Shown one piece after another: positions 16,703 through 27,691 of a stretch of 64,000 bases of DNA. This stretch comes from Microbacterium atlanticum. GTDB lineage: Bacteria > Actinomycetota > Actinomycetes > Actinomycetales > Microbacteriaceae. Location of the stretch: the NCBI RefSeq assembly GCF_015277815.1, contig NZ_CP063813.1, positions 992,001-1,056,000 of the forward strand. Reading direction: 5' to 3'. Each line of letters opens with the position of its first letter. Position 1 is the first letter of the stretch. The translations under genes were made by a program, and so were the position numbers. Under the pieces are notes generated by a model. It ran no database searches and was not told the DNA's origin. It saw only the letters and a list, made by a program, of their open reading frames with translations.

Positions 16703-17287
16703 ATGACGCAGCCGACGAGCTACGGCGGCAGGCCGCTCACGCCGGCCCCGGGCGCCCCCACGCCCGAGCTGCTCGTCGCGCGCTTCCGGCCGCACGCCCG
16801 CCGCCTCTTCTGGTCCGCCGTGGTCCTGATCGCCGTGGCGGCCGCCTGCGGCTACCTGTACGGCAACCTGCCGGCGCCGTTCGAGGACTGGATGCTGCTG
16901 ACCGCTGCGGCCGTCGTCGTGCTGGTCCTCGTTCTCCTGCCGTTCCTCGGGTGGTGGGCGCATGTGTACACCATCACCACGCGACGCGTCATGGAGCGCC
17001 GGGGTGCCTTCGGCGTCAAGCGGCGCGAGCTCGCGCACGTCCGCGGCTACACGCTCACCGTCCGTCGGGGCGTGCTGCAGCGGCTGTGGGGCGCCGGGAC
17101 GATCACGCTGACGAACGGCGTCGACGAGCCTCTGCGGCTGGCCGACATCCCGAGCGTCGAACTCGTGCACGAGGCGCTCGTGGACCAGGTCGAGGTGAAC
17201 CAGATCCTCGCCCACCGGGACGCGCAGCCGCTTCCGCCGGGCCCACCGCCCGCCGTTCCGCCGCGCCCGCCCGCGCCGGCCGGCTGA
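16703..17287 (+). CDS. Membrane protein with bacterial PH domain (bPH2)
   Basis: A 194-residue inner-membrane protein. Two transmembrane helices (about 35-58 and 63-85) are followed by a PH-like domain of the YdbT/bPH2 type (YTITTRRVMERRGAFGVKRRELAHVRGYTLTVRRGVLQRLWGAG..., about 90-165) and a Pro-rich tail. The pattern of a short hydrophobic hairpin, then TxRRVxxRxG, then GTITL and PLRLADIPSVELVHEAL is typical of this family. Mycobacterium has the equivalent gene (Rv3278c) between birA and purK, so the position is conserved. The function is unknown; bPH domains commonly act in membrane or lipid association. Confidence 0.85.
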   Translation: MTQPTSYGGRPLTPAPGAPTPELLVARFRPHARRLFWSAVVLIAVAAACGYLYGNLPAPFEDWMLLTAAAVVVLVLVLLPFLGWWAHVYTITTRRVMERRGAFGVKRRELAHVRGYTLTVRRGVLQRLWGAGTITLTNGVDEPLRLADIPSVELVHEALVDQVEVNQILAHRDAQPLPPGPPPAVPPRPPAPAG

Positions 17288-17356
17288 CCTGTCATCGTCA
17301 ACGCCCGCCGGTGCGGGATGATGGAGGAGGTCTGTCTGCGGTCGAGAGGGAGTGGC

Positions 17357-18493
17357 ATGGCGCTGCGAGTCGGAGTCGTCGGGGGCGGGCAGCTGGCCCG
17401 CATGATGATCGCACCGGCGGTCGAGCTCGGCGTCGAGCTGCGCGTGCTCGCCGAGGAGGAGGGCATGTCGGCGGCGCTGGCCGCCACCGCCGTCGGGGAC
17501 TACCGCGACGCCCAGACGGTGCTCGCATTCGCCCGAGACGTGGACGTGCTGACGTTCGACCACGAGCACGTGCCGCAGGAGGTGCTGACGACGCTCGTCG
17601 CGGAGGGCGTCGCGGTCCACCCCGGCCCCGACGCACTGCGGTTCGCGCAGGACAAGCTGCTGATGCGCGCACGCCTGGACGAGCTCGGGATGCCGCAGCC
17701 CGACTGGGCGGCGGTCACCACCCCCGAGGAACTGCAGGCGTTCATCGACGACCACGGGGGCCGAGCCGTGGTGAAGACGCCACGCGGGGGATACGACGGC
17801 AAAGGTGTGCGGGTGGTGTCCGCGGGTGCGGAGGCCGAGGACTGGTTCGCGACGCTGGCGGAGGATGCCCGTGGCGGCGCGCTGCTGGCGGAAGAGCTCG
17901 TGGAGTTCTCCCGCGAGCTCGCCCAGCAGGTCGCCCGCCGGCCGTCGGGAGCGGTGAGGGCCTATCCGGTGGTGGAGACCGTGCAGCGCGACGGCGTCTG
18001 CGCCGAGGTGATCGCGCCGGCTCCCCACGCAGGCGAGCGGCTGCAGCAGGTGGCCGCGCACATCGGCGTGGGGATCGCCGAAGGACTCGGCGTGACCGGG
18101 ATGCTGGCGGTCGAGCTCTTCGAGACGATCGACGAGCGGCTGCTCGTCAACGAGTTGGCGATGCGGCCACACAACAGCGGGCACTGGAGTCAGGACGGCG
18201 CCGTGACGAGCCAGTTCGAGCAGCATCTGCGGGCGGTGCTCGACCTCCCGCTCGGCGACACCGATCCGCGAGCCGAGTGGTCGATGATGGTCAACATCCT
18301 CGGCGGGCCGACGGGTGGCGGGCTGGATGCGCGCTTCGCCGCCGCGATGGCCGAGCACCCGCAGGCCAAGGTGCACACCTACGGCAAGGCGCCGCGCCCC
18401 GGCCGCAAGGTCGGTCACGTCAACGTCGTCGGAGACGACCTCGACGACGTGGCGTACCGGGCGCGGGCCGCGGCATCCTTCTTCCTGGACTGA
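17357..18493 (+). CDS. purK: 5-(carboxyamino)imidazole ribonucleotide synthase
   Basis: De novo purine step: ATP-dependent carboxylation of AIR to N5-CAIR, which PurE then rearranges. The 378-residue ATP-grasp enzyme has the N-terminal GGGQLARMM, ATP-loop KTPRGGYDGKGV, EELVEFSRELA and the metal/catalytic NELAMRPHNSGHWS. The start at 17357 is chosen because GAGAGGGAG lies 4 nt before it, one of the few clear Shine-Dalgarno sites in this part of the window. purE follows about 100 bp later on the same strand but has its own -10 box. Confidence 0.96.
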   Translation: MALRVGVVGGGQLARMMIAPAVELGVELRVLAEEEGMSAALAATAVGDYRDAQTVLAFARDVDVLTFDHEHVPQEVLTTLVAEGVAVHPGPDALRFAQDKLLMRARLDELGMPQPDWAAVTTPEELQAFIDDHGGRAVVKTPRGGYDGKGVRVVSAGAEAEDWFATLAEDARGGALLAEELVEFSRELAQQVARRPSGAVRAYPVVETVQRDGVCAEVIAPAPHAGERLQQVAAHIGVGIAEGLGVTGMLAVELFETIDERLLVNELAMRPHNSGHWSQDGAVTSQFEQHLRAVLDLPLGDTDPRAEWSMMVNILGGPTGGGLDARFAAAMAEHPQAKVHTYGKAPRPGRKVGHVNVVGDDLDDVAYRARAAASFFLD

Positions 18494-18582
18494 TCCCCAC
18501 GGATGAGGCCGCACCGGGTCTGCCGCGGGGGTGAGCTCGTGGACGAGCCGCGCCGTTGCGGGGATCTTCCAGCCTCGGCCCC

Positions 18583-18588
18583 TAGCCT
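18583..18588 (+). promoter_or_regulatory. -10 box TAGCCT of purE
   Basis: TAGCCT, 6 nt, then the GTG at 18595 (leaderless geometry). Confidence 0.55.
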
Positions 18589-18594
18589 TGACGA

Positions 18595-19110
18595 GTGACT
18601 GCGCCCCTTCATTCCTCCCCGGCGCCGCTGGTCGGCGTCGTCATGGGCTCCGACTCGGATTGGCGGGTCATGAGCGACGCCTCGCAGGCGCTCACCGACT
18701 TCGGGATCCCGCACGAGGTGGAGGTCGTCTCGGCCCATCGCACCCCCGACAAGCTCATGCGGTACGGGCGCGACGCCCGCTCGCGGGGCCTGCGGGTCAT
18801 CATCGCCGGCGCCGGCGGGGCGGCCCACCTGCCCGGCATGCTCGCGTCGGTGACGGCGCTGCCGGTCATCGGCGTGCCGGTGCAGCTCGCGACGCTGGAC
18901 GGGATGGACTCCCTGCTCAGCATCGTGCAGATGCCTGCCGGGATCCCGGTCGCCACCGTGTCGATCAACGGGGCCAAGAACGCCGGGCTTCTGGCCGCCC
19001 GCATCCTCGGGGCTGCCGACGAGGCCGTGGCCGACCGCGTCGAGGCCTACGCCCGTGACCTGGAGTCCCAGGTGGAGGAGAAGAACCGGCGGCTCAAGGA
19101 GTCTCTGTGA
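18595..19110 (+). CDS. purE: N5-carboxyaminoimidazole ribonucleotide mutase
   Basis: Converts N5-CAIR from PurK to CAIR in purine synthesis. The 171-residue class I PurE has [24 protein letters not shown] and [14 protein letters not shown], all in the family positions, plus a short helical tail. The presence of PurK confirms the class I (mutase) reaction. The stop overlaps the GTG of the LCP gene by 4 bases, so this purine gene is co-translated with a cell-wall gene, as in relatives that keep the purE-LCP order. Confidence 0.96.
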   Translation: MTAPLHSSPAPLVGVVMGSDSDWRVMSDASQALTDFGIPHEVEVVSAHRTPDKLMRYGRDARSRGLRVIIAGAGGAAHLPGMLASVTALPVIGVPVQLATLDGMDSLLSIVQMPAGIPVATVSINGAKNAGLLAARILGAADEAVADRVEAYARDLESQVEEKNRRLKESL

Positions 19111-20576
19111 GCGTCGCCAGTCCTGAGCGCACCGGTGCCCGCGCCACCACGGCGGGGATCGTCAACGATCGCCCCATCCGATATCCGGATGCCGGGTCCC
19201 GGGCCCTCATGACCCGCCGCGGCTGGTGGCTGGTGGGCCTCAACTTCCTGATCCCCGGCTCGGCGCAGGTGCTCGCAGGCAACCGGCGACTGGGCCGCTT
19301 CGGCATCGCCTCGACCCTGGTGCTCTGGGCGCTCGTCGTGGTGACGCTGCTGTTCGCCCTGCTGGCTCCGACGGCGGGGCTCAGCCTCATCACCAGCGCG
19401 TGGCTCCCCGACTGGCTCGGTCTCCTCCGGCCGCTGCCGCTGCTCATCGCCCAGGGCGTGCTCATCGGGTACGCGGTGCTGTGGATCGTCCTGACGATCG
19501 ACACGCTGCGCCTGGTACGACTCGTCCGCACCGGGCCGGGCGCGCGCTTCGCCATCGCCACCGTCGCCGTCGGCCTGCTCGTCGTCGCCAGCGGCTCTGC
19601 CGCGTACGCGTCGAACGCGGTCGGCACCGCGCGCAGCACGATCTCGACCATCTTCGGTGCGAGCGGTCCGACGGTGCCGCCGTCGGACGGCTACTACAAC
19701 ATCCTCCTGCTGGGCGCGGACAGCGGAGAAGGACGCGACTCGATGCGGTTCGACAGCATCTCGGTCGTGTCGGTGAACGCCGAGACCGGCGCCACCACGA
19801 TCACGGGCATCCCGCGCGACATGCCGCACTTCCCGTTCGCCGAGGGCCCCATGCGCGACCGCTATCCCGACGGTCACCAGGGCTTCTCGGATCCCACCTG
19901 CGGCTGGGGAAGCGGCATCAACCAGCTGCGCACGGAGGTGGAGGTCTGCCAGGACGGCGCCGAGCTGTATCCGGATGCCGAGGCCAACGGATCGGCCCCC
20001 GGCATCGAGGCGACCAAGGACGCCGCGGAGGGCATCCTCGGGATCCAGATCCCGTACTACGTCTTCATCGACATGCACGGCTTCGCCTCACTGGTCGACG
20101 CGCTGGGAGGCGTCGAGATCACCGTGGCCGAGCGACTGCCGAAGGGCGGCGGGCCGTCGTATCCCGGCGAGCCGGCGGAGGACTGGGCCATCGGCTGGAT
20201 CGAGCCGGGCGCGCAGCGAATGGACGGCGACACCGCCCAGTGGTACGCGCGCTCGCGGTACACGACCGACGACTTCTCGCGCATGAAGCGGCAGCGCGAG
20301 CTGCAGGAGGCGATCCTCGCCCAGTTCACGCCGCAGGTCGTGCTGACACGGTTCCAGGACGTCGCGGCCGCCGGCGCCGACGTCGTCCAGACCGATCTTC
20401 CGCAGTCGCTCATCCCCACCCTCGTCGACCTCGCGATGAAGGCCAAGGAGCAGCCCGTGCAGACCCTCGAGCTGACCCCGGCCGGCGGGATCGACGAGTT
20501 CGACCCCGACTACGCCTACATCGCCGAGCTCATCCAGGCGACGCTGCATCCGCCGACCGAGACGCCCGAGGGCTGA
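19107..20576 (+). CDS. LytR-CpsA-Psr (LCP) family wall-polymer ligase
   Basis: LCP enzymes move undecaprenyl-linked glycans onto peptidoglycan on the outer face of the membrane. This 489-residue protein has three to four transmembrane helices in the first 170 residues (more than the usual one) and then the LCP domain. The pyrophosphate-binding residues are visible: [19 protein letters not shown] (Asp205, Arg210, Asp211), GIPRD (Arg237-Asp238) and [17 protein letters not shown]. It is translated with purE (GTGA overlap), and a glycosyltransferase follows 3 nt after its stop. Given the large glycan locus downstream, it is the best candidate in the window for attaching the finished polymer. Confidence 0.9.
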   Translation: MSVASPERTGARATTAGIVNDRPIRYPDAGSRALMTRRGWWLVGLNFLIPGSAQVLAGNRRLGRFGIASTLVLWALVVVTLLFALLAPTAGLSLITSAWLPDWLGLLRPLPLLIAQGVLIGYAVLWIVLTIDTLRLVRLVRTGPGARFAIATVAVGLLVVASGSAAYASNAVGTARSTISTIFGASGPTVPPSDGYYNILLLGADSGEGRDSMRFDSISVVSVNAETGATTITGIPRDMPHFPFAEGPMRDRYPDGHQGFSDPTCGWGSGINQLRTEVEVCQDGAELYPDAEANGSAPGIEATKDAAEGILGIQIPYYVFIDMHGFASLVDALGGVEITVAERLPKGGGPSYPGEPAEDWAIGWIEPGAQRMDGDTAQWYARSRYTTDDFSRMKRQRELQEAILAQFTPQVVLTRFQDVAAAGADVVQTDLPQSLIPTLVDLAMKAKEQPVQTLELTPAGGIDEFDPDYAYIAELIQATLHPPTETPEG

Positions 20577-20579
20577 GCG

Positions 20580-21710
20580 GTGGTCGCGACTCTCCGCGTC
20601 ATGCTCGACCAGCTCGTCGCGCCCAGCGATCCGCAGCTCGCCGAGGCATCCCTCGAGCTGGCGCGCGCGCTCGTCGCCGCCGCCCCGGCCGGATGCGAGG
20701 TCGAGGCCGTCGCGCCGGCGGGGGGACCCGATGACGCGCTGGCGGGCGTCCCGGGGCTGGCCGGCGTGCGGCGCACGGCGCTGCCGCGCCGGGAGCTCGC
20801 CGCCGCGCTGCAGGTCGGGGTGGGGACCGGCATCGGCGGCGGGATGATCCACGCGCCGTCCCTGCTGGCACCGCTCGTACGCCACGACCGCGTGCACGAC
20901 CACGACCAGACCGTGGTCACCGTGTGGGATCTGCGCCCATGGGAGTCGCCGGCCGAGCTGTCGCGGCCCGCGGTGGCCTGGCATCGGGCGATGCTCAAGC
21001 GGGCCGTCAAGCACGCCGACGCGGTCGTCGTGCCGACGCACTCCCTCGCCGAGAGGCTGCTCGAGGTCGCTCCGTCGCTCGGCGGCAGGGTGCGCGTCAT
21101 CGCCGGTGCGTCGCCGGCACGCTTCGCGGTGCCGACGGATGAGGTCGGCCGTCGTCGCGCCCTCGGCCTGCCGGAGGGCTTCGCGCTGCTCGCCGGGCGA
21201 GCCCTCAGCTCGGAGAACCTCGCCGTCGGGCTTGCGGCGGTGGCGGCATCCGGTGTCGACATCCCGGTCGTCGTGATCGACGCCGACGACGGCCAGGAGC
21301 CGCAGCTGGCCGACCTCGCCTCCGCGGCGGGACTGCCCGAGCGCGCCGTTCACGTGCGGGGATCGCTGGATGCCGCCGACCGTGCCGCGGTCTTCGCAGG
21401 GGCGGTCGCGTTGGTGGCGCCGTCACGCCGCGCTGCGTTCCCGTGGCGCGTGGTGGACGCCCTGCGGCTCGGTGTCCCGGTGATCGCAGCGGCGTCGACC
21501 GTGCACGACGAGGTCGTCGTCGACGGGGGTGTGCTGGTGAAGGCCCGGGACGCGGCCGAGCTGACCGAGGGACTCGGCGCGGCGTTGGCGGCCGGGCTCG
21601 CGTCGACCGAGGCGGCCGAGCGACTCGGCGTGCTCGCCGGCGACCGGGGCCGGGCGTTCTCGTGGCGCGAGGCGGCCGACAAGGTGTGGCTGCTCCACGC
21701 TGAGCTGTAG
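20580..21710 (+). CDS. Glycosyltransferase, GT4-like (GT-B fold)
   Basis: A 376-residue protein starting at GTG 20580, 3 nt after the LCP stop, so in one operon with it. The N-lobe has VTVWDLRPWESPAELSRPAVAWHRAMLKRAVKHADAVVVPTHSLAERL, typical of mannosyl/rhamnosyl GT4 enzymes. The C-lobe has RGSLDAADRAAVFAGAVALVAPSRRAAFPWRVVDALRLGVPVIAA, where the usual E-x7-E is reduced (AAFPWRVVDAL). The missing first Glu may mean altered activity. The donor sugar is unknown. Its pairing with LCP suggests a role in the linkage unit or priming of a wall polymer. Confidence 0.75.
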   Translation: MVATLRVMLDQLVAPSDPQLAEASLELARALVAAAPAGCEVEAVAPAGGPDDALAGVPGLAGVRRTALPRRELAAALQVGVGTGIGGGMIHAPSLLAPLVRHDRVHDHDQTVVTVWDLRPWESPAELSRPAVAWHRAMLKRAVKHADAVVVPTHSLAERLLEVAPSLGGRVRVIAGASPARFAVPTDEVGRRRALGLPEGFALLAGRALSSENLAVGLAAVAASGVDIPVVVIDADDGQEPQLADLASAAGLPERAVHVRGSLDAADRAAVFAGAVALVAPSRRAAFPWRVVDALRLGVPVIAAASTVHDEVVVDGGVLVKARDAAELTEGLGAALAAGLASTEAAERLGVLAGDRGRAFSWREAADKVWLLHAEL

Positions 21711-21733
21711 ACGGGCTCGGAGTCCGCCGAGAA

Positions 21734-21751
21734 CGACGTGTCGATACGTCG
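21734..21751. promoter_or_regulatory. Inverted repeat upstream of the second CWB2 gene (possible operator)
   Basis: CGACGT-GTCGAT-ACGTCG: 6-bp arms with a 6-nt centre, ending 15 nt before the TTGTAC -35 box. The arrangement resembles a dimeric regulator site. Confidence 0.4.
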
Positions 21752-21766
21752 AATGCCGGCCCGATG

Positions 21767-21795
21767 TTGTACTCATCCGTCCCATCGGTCACACT
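21767..21795 (+). promoter_or_regulatory. Promoter TTGTAC-N17-CACACT of the second CWB2 gene
   Basis: -35 TTGTAC (21767-21772), 17-nt spacer, -10 CACACT (21790-21795), then 6 nt to the ATG at 21802. It is one of the few boxes in the window with a recognisable -35. Confidence 0.55.
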
Positions 21796-21801
21796 GATCA
21801 C

Positions 21802-23844
21802 ATGGCGGGGGCTCAGAGGTTCAGCATCGGTGTGTCTGTGCGCAGGACGATCGCGGGCGCGCTCGCCGTTCTGACAGTGGTCGCGGGCATCTTCGTCGGA
21901 GGGTCCGGGGCGGTTGCCGCGACTGCGCCCGCGGTCGCCGCGGCCCCGAGCGGACCGGTCTCGGCGGGCATCGTGCAGGCCGCCGACCTCTCGCTGTTCC
22001 AGCCGGGCAACATCGTCAGCGACGCCGTGTTCTTCTACAAGGACTCGATGACCGAGGCGCAGATTCAGACGTTCCTCGAGCAGAAGGTCCCGCGCTGCCA
22101 GGCGGGCTACGTGTGTCTGCGGGACTGGTATGACACCTCCCGCACCACCGCCGCCGATGCCATGTGCGGCGCCTATTCGGGCGGGGTCCGCGAGCGGGCC
22201 TCGCGCATCATCTTCAAGGTGGCGCAGGCGTGCGGCATCAACCCGCAGGTCATTCTGGTGATGCTCCAGAAGGAGCAGGGGCTGGTCACGCATGTGTGGC
22301 CGAGCGACTGGCGCTACACCATCGCGATGGGGCAGGGATGCCCCGACACCGCCGCCTGCGACACGCGCTACTACGGGTTCTTCAACCAGGTCTTCGGAGC
22401 GGCGTGGCAGCTCAAGCGCTACGCCAACCCGCCGGGGACGAGCCAGTTCTTCACGTGGTACGCCCCGGGCAAGACCTGGAACGTGCGCTGGCACCCGAAC
22501 GTCGCGTGCGGCTCGTCGCCGGTGTTCATCCAGAACCAGGCCACGGCGAACCTGTACTACTACACCCCCTATCAGCCGAACGCCGCCGCGCTGCGTGCGG
22601 GGTACGGCGAGGGCGACGGATGCTCCGCCTACGGCAACCGCAACTTCTTCAACTACTTCACCGACTGGTTCGGTTCCACGCAGGTCCCGGCGAACGCGTG
22701 CACCCCGCCGGCCGAGACCGCGATCGCGCCGGCCGCGGGCGAGTTCACCGTGAACGTCGCCTCGCTCAACGCCCGGATCGCCCCCAGCACGTCGTGCGAC
22801 ACCGGCCGCGCGTCGCTGGCGCAGGGGACCGTCGTGACCCGGATCGGCACGTTCGGCACCTGGTGGCGCGTGCGATACGAGGGGCGGATCCTCTGGGTGG
22901 CATCGGAGTTCCTCGTCGCCACACCCGCGCCGACGTACGCGACTGTCCGCGTGGCCGGAGGCACGCGCTACCAGACGGCTGTCGAGGTGTCCAAGCGCAC
23001 GAATCCGAACGGCTCGGCCACGGTCTACCTGGCTTCGGGGGAGAACTACCCCGACGCGCTGTCGGGGGCGGCGCTGGCGGCCAAGAGCGGCTCGGCACTG
23101 CTGTTGACCATGTCGGGCGTGCTCCCGACTGAGACGGCCGCGGAGCTCGCCCGTCTGAAGCCGACCAAGGTCGTGCTGCTGGGCGGCGAGGCCGCCATCA
23201 GCCCGGGTGTCCAGAGCGCCGTGACGACGCTTCTCGGCGCCGGTGTCGCCGTTGAGCGTCTCGCCGGCGGCACGCGCTACGCGACTTCTGTGGCCCTTGC
23301 GCGGGCGGGCTGGCAGGCAGCGCCCGTCGCCTACCTCGCGACCGGCCGCGGGTTCGCCGACGCGCTGTCGGTGTCGGCCGTGGCGGCCGCTGCGGGAGCC
23401 CCCGTGGTCCTCGTGGACGGCGCGTTGGCCTCGCTCGACGAGCAGAGCCTCACCGCACTCGCGCAGCTCGGCGTCAGGACGGTCGTCATCGCCGGCGGGC
23501 CGGCCTCCGTCTCGGAAGGCATCGCGACGCAGCTGCGCGGGCTCGGGATCACGGTGGACCGCAAGGGCGGCGGCAACCGCTGGGAGACCAGCGCGCTGCT
23601 GGCGGCGTCGGCGTACCCCGCCGCCGCGCCGAACGTGTTCGTCGCCTCCGGCGAGAATTTCCCCGACGCGCTGACCGGCACGCTCCTGGCGGCCCGGCAG
23701 AAGGCGCCGCTGCTGGTCACTTTCGCGACATGCCTCACCGGAGTGGCGAAGAACTACGCCATCAGCCACGGAGCCGCGACGCTGTCGCTGGTCGGGGGGC
23801 CTGCGGCGCTCGGCGACGGGGTGTTCCGCTCCGTGCGCTGCTGA
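21802..23844 (+). CDS. Secreted protein: lysozyme-like N-domain + SH3-like + three CWB2 repeats
   Basis: Exported 680-residue wall protein. A signal peptide (about 1-40) is followed by a Cys-rich domain (60-305) with ACGINPQVILVMLQKEQGLV (Glu158 in the position of a lytic-transglycosylase glutamate), MGQGCPD and GFFNQVFGAAWQLKRYANPPGTS. Next come an SH3-like segment (about 315-385) and three CWB2 repeats (about 390-680, marked by GGTRYQTA, GGTRYATS and GGNRWETS). Related proteins occur widely in Microbacteriaceae as hypothetical CWB2 proteins. Peptidoglycan cleavage is an inference from the QKEQG motif and the wall-binding modules. It ends with a terminal Cys. Confidence 0.8.
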   Translation: MAGAQRFSIGVSVRRTIAGALAVLTVVAGIFVGGSGAVAATAPAVAAAPSGPVSAGIVQAADLSLFQPGNIVSDAVFFYKDSMTEAQIQTFLEQKVPRCQAGYVCLRDWYDTSRTTAADAMCGAYSGGVRERASRIIFKVAQACGINPQVILVMLQKEQGLVTHVWPSDWRYTIAMGQGCPDTAACDTRYYGFFNQVFGAAWQLKRYANPPGTSQFFTWYAPGKTWNVRWHPNVACGSSPVFIQNQATANLYYYTPYQPNAAALRAGYGEGDGCSAYGNRNFFNYFTDWFGSTQVPANACTPPAETAIAPAAGEFTVNVASLNARIAPSTSCDTGRASLAQGTVVTRIGTFGTWWRVRYEGRILWVASEFLVATPAPTYATVRVAGGTRYQTAVEVSKRTNPNGSATVYLASGENYPDALSGAALAAKSGSALLLTMSGVLPTETAAELARLKPTKVVLLGGEAAISPGVQSAVTTLLGAGVAVERLAGGTRYATSVALARAGWQAAPVAYLATGRGFADALSVSAVAAAAGAPVVLVDGALASLDEQSLTALAQLGVRTVVIAGGPASVSEGIATQLRGLGITVDRKGGGNRWETSALLAASAYPAAAPNVFVASGENFPDALTGTLLAARQKAPLLVTFATCLTGVAKNYAISHGAATLSLVGGPAALGDGVFRSVRC

Positions 23845-23852
23845 CAGAGTGA

Positions 23853-23901
23853 TCGCGGTGAGCGCCGCGCCGGCGGCGACCGGCCGCTGCGCTCACCGCG
23901 A
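23853..23901. terminator. 12-bp hairpin between convergent genes
   Basis: TCGCGGTGAGCG (23853-23864) and CGCTCACCGCGA (23890-23901) are exact complements around a GC-rich 25-nt loop, placed between the convergent CWB2 gene and rmlCD. It is a likely bidirectional terminator. Confidence 0.7.
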
Positions 23902-23922
23902 CGCGTCGTACCAGACGAGCCC

Positions 23923-25328
23923 TCAGCGGAGGTAGTCGCGCAGGCGCTCGCGCCACGGCGCGGGCTCGTAGCCCGCACCGGTGATCCGATCGAGGGCCAG
24001 AACGCTGTTGACCGGGCGGGGGGCGATCGGGCCGGTCGCCGACGCGAAGTAGTCGGCGGTGCTCACGCCGCTCACCCGGGCTTCGTCATGACCCAGCGCA
24101 GAGAAGACCGCGCGCGCCACGTCCGCCCAGGCGGTGGGTTCCCCCGCGCCCGTCACGTTGTAGACGCCGTAGTCCGCGCCGGAGTCGACCAGATGCCGGA
24201 TCGCCCGGGCGATGTCGACGGTGAACGTCGGCCGCCCGAACTGATCGTCCACGACGCTCGGGTCGACGCCGCGCTCTGCCAGCGACGCCATGGTGCGCAC
24301 GAAGTTCTTCCCGTCGCCGATCACCCACGACGTCCGGACGATGTAGTGGCGCGGCACCGTGCTCACGATCGCGTCGCCGGCCGCCTTGCTCTGGCCGTAC
24401 ACGCCGAGCGGGCACAGCGGGTCGGCTTCGGTGTAGGGGCGGTCGAGCGACCCGTCGAAGACGTAATCGCTCGACACGTGCACGAGCGTGATGTCGTTCT
24501 CGGCGGCGATCCGCGCAAGCGTCGACACGCCGCCCACGTTGACGGCCCATGCCTCGCGCCGCCCGTCCGCGGTCTCGGCTGCGTCGACAGCGGTGTGGGC
24601 CGCCGCGTTGATGATGACGCGGTAGTCGCGCCAACGACGCTGGGCGGCGACATCGGGTGCCGCCAGGTCCAGGTCGGCTCGCGTCGCGTACTCGATGTGC
24701 GCGGCGTCGCCGAGCTCCGCGCGCAGCGCGCGTCCCAGCTGTCCCGAGGCGCCGATGACCAGCGTGCGGCGAGGCGGCACGGGCGTGACGGCGTCGAGGC
24801 GGGGGTGGGCCAGGTCCTTCTCCGAGATCTCGACGTCGCTGAGTGGAATGGGCCACTCGATCGCCGCGGTCTCGTCGGCGAGGTTGAGGAACGTGTACGA
24901 GGCCTGCGGCGACCAGTGGTCGTTGACGAGGTAGACGTAGGCGGTGTCGGGCTCGAGGGTCTGATACGCGTTGCCCACTCCACGCGGGACGAAGATCGCA
25001 CGCGACGGGTCGATCTCGGTCGTGAACACCGCGCCGAATGTGGGACCTTCGCGCAGGTCCACCCACGCCCCGAAGATCCGCCCCGTGGCGACGGAGACGA
25101 ACTTGTCCCACGGCTCGGCGTGGATCCCGCGCGTCGTTCCGACCGCGTCGTTGAACGAGATGTTGTTCTGCACCGGTCCGAAGTCGGGCAGGCCGGCGGC
25201 GACCATCTTCTCGCGCTGCCAGTTCTCCTTGAACCAGCCGCGGCTGTCACCGTGTACCGGCAGCTCCCAGACCACCAGGCCCGGAATGGGTGTCTTCGTC
25301 GGCGCGAGAGCCTTGCCGAACTGCGTCA

Positions 25329-25329
<1 letters not shown>
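23923..25329 (-). CDS. rmlCD: Bifunctional dTDP-4-dehydrorhamnose 3,5-epimerase / reductase (RmlC-RmlD fusion)
   Basis: Carries out the last two steps to dTDP-L-rhamnose. In the 468-residue protein, residues 1-185 are an RmlC cupin (NNISFNDAVGTTRGIHAEPWDKF with the catalytic-type His70; VPRGVGNAYQTLE). Residues 188-468 are an RmlD short-chain reductase (GASGQLG at 193-199, VHVSSDYVFDG, Tyr311-xxx-Lys315). Both active sites look intact, so it should do both reactions. The start ATG 25329 overlaps the rfbB stop by 1 base (TGATG). Fusions of this kind are known in actinobacteria. Together with rfbB and rfbA it completes the rhamnose pathway inside the window. Confidence 0.93.
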
Positions 25330-27513
<2,184 letters not shown>

Positions 27514-27584
27514 AAAGTTCTCTCGTCGTGCCGGCATACCGCCTCGCGCTCGGGTCGCGCGGGGCTCGCCGACGTGGTCGCATC

Positions 27585-27590
27585 CAAGAT
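27585..27590 (-). promoter_or_regulatory. Possible -10 box TATCTT for the GT2 gene
   Basis: Minus-strand TATCTT about 70 nt before the start at 27513. The leader would be about 65 nt and include the GAGAGAAC ribosome site. Confidence 0.35.
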
Positions 27591-27656
27591 ACCGTCGCGC
27601 AGGACCGGCCCCCGCGCCGTGCGGATCGCGGTCACGCGCGGCCCACGCCCGCGGCC

Positions 27657-27662
27657 TACACT
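27657..27662 (+). promoter_or_regulatory. -10 box TACACT for the 27692 glycosyltransferase
   Basis: TACACT gives a predicted start near 27669 and a 23-nt leader carrying the GGGGGG ribosome site (27683-27688) just before the ATG at 27692. Confidence 0.5.
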
Positions 27663-27691
27663 CTCACCTGCGACCACAGCACGGGGGGATC

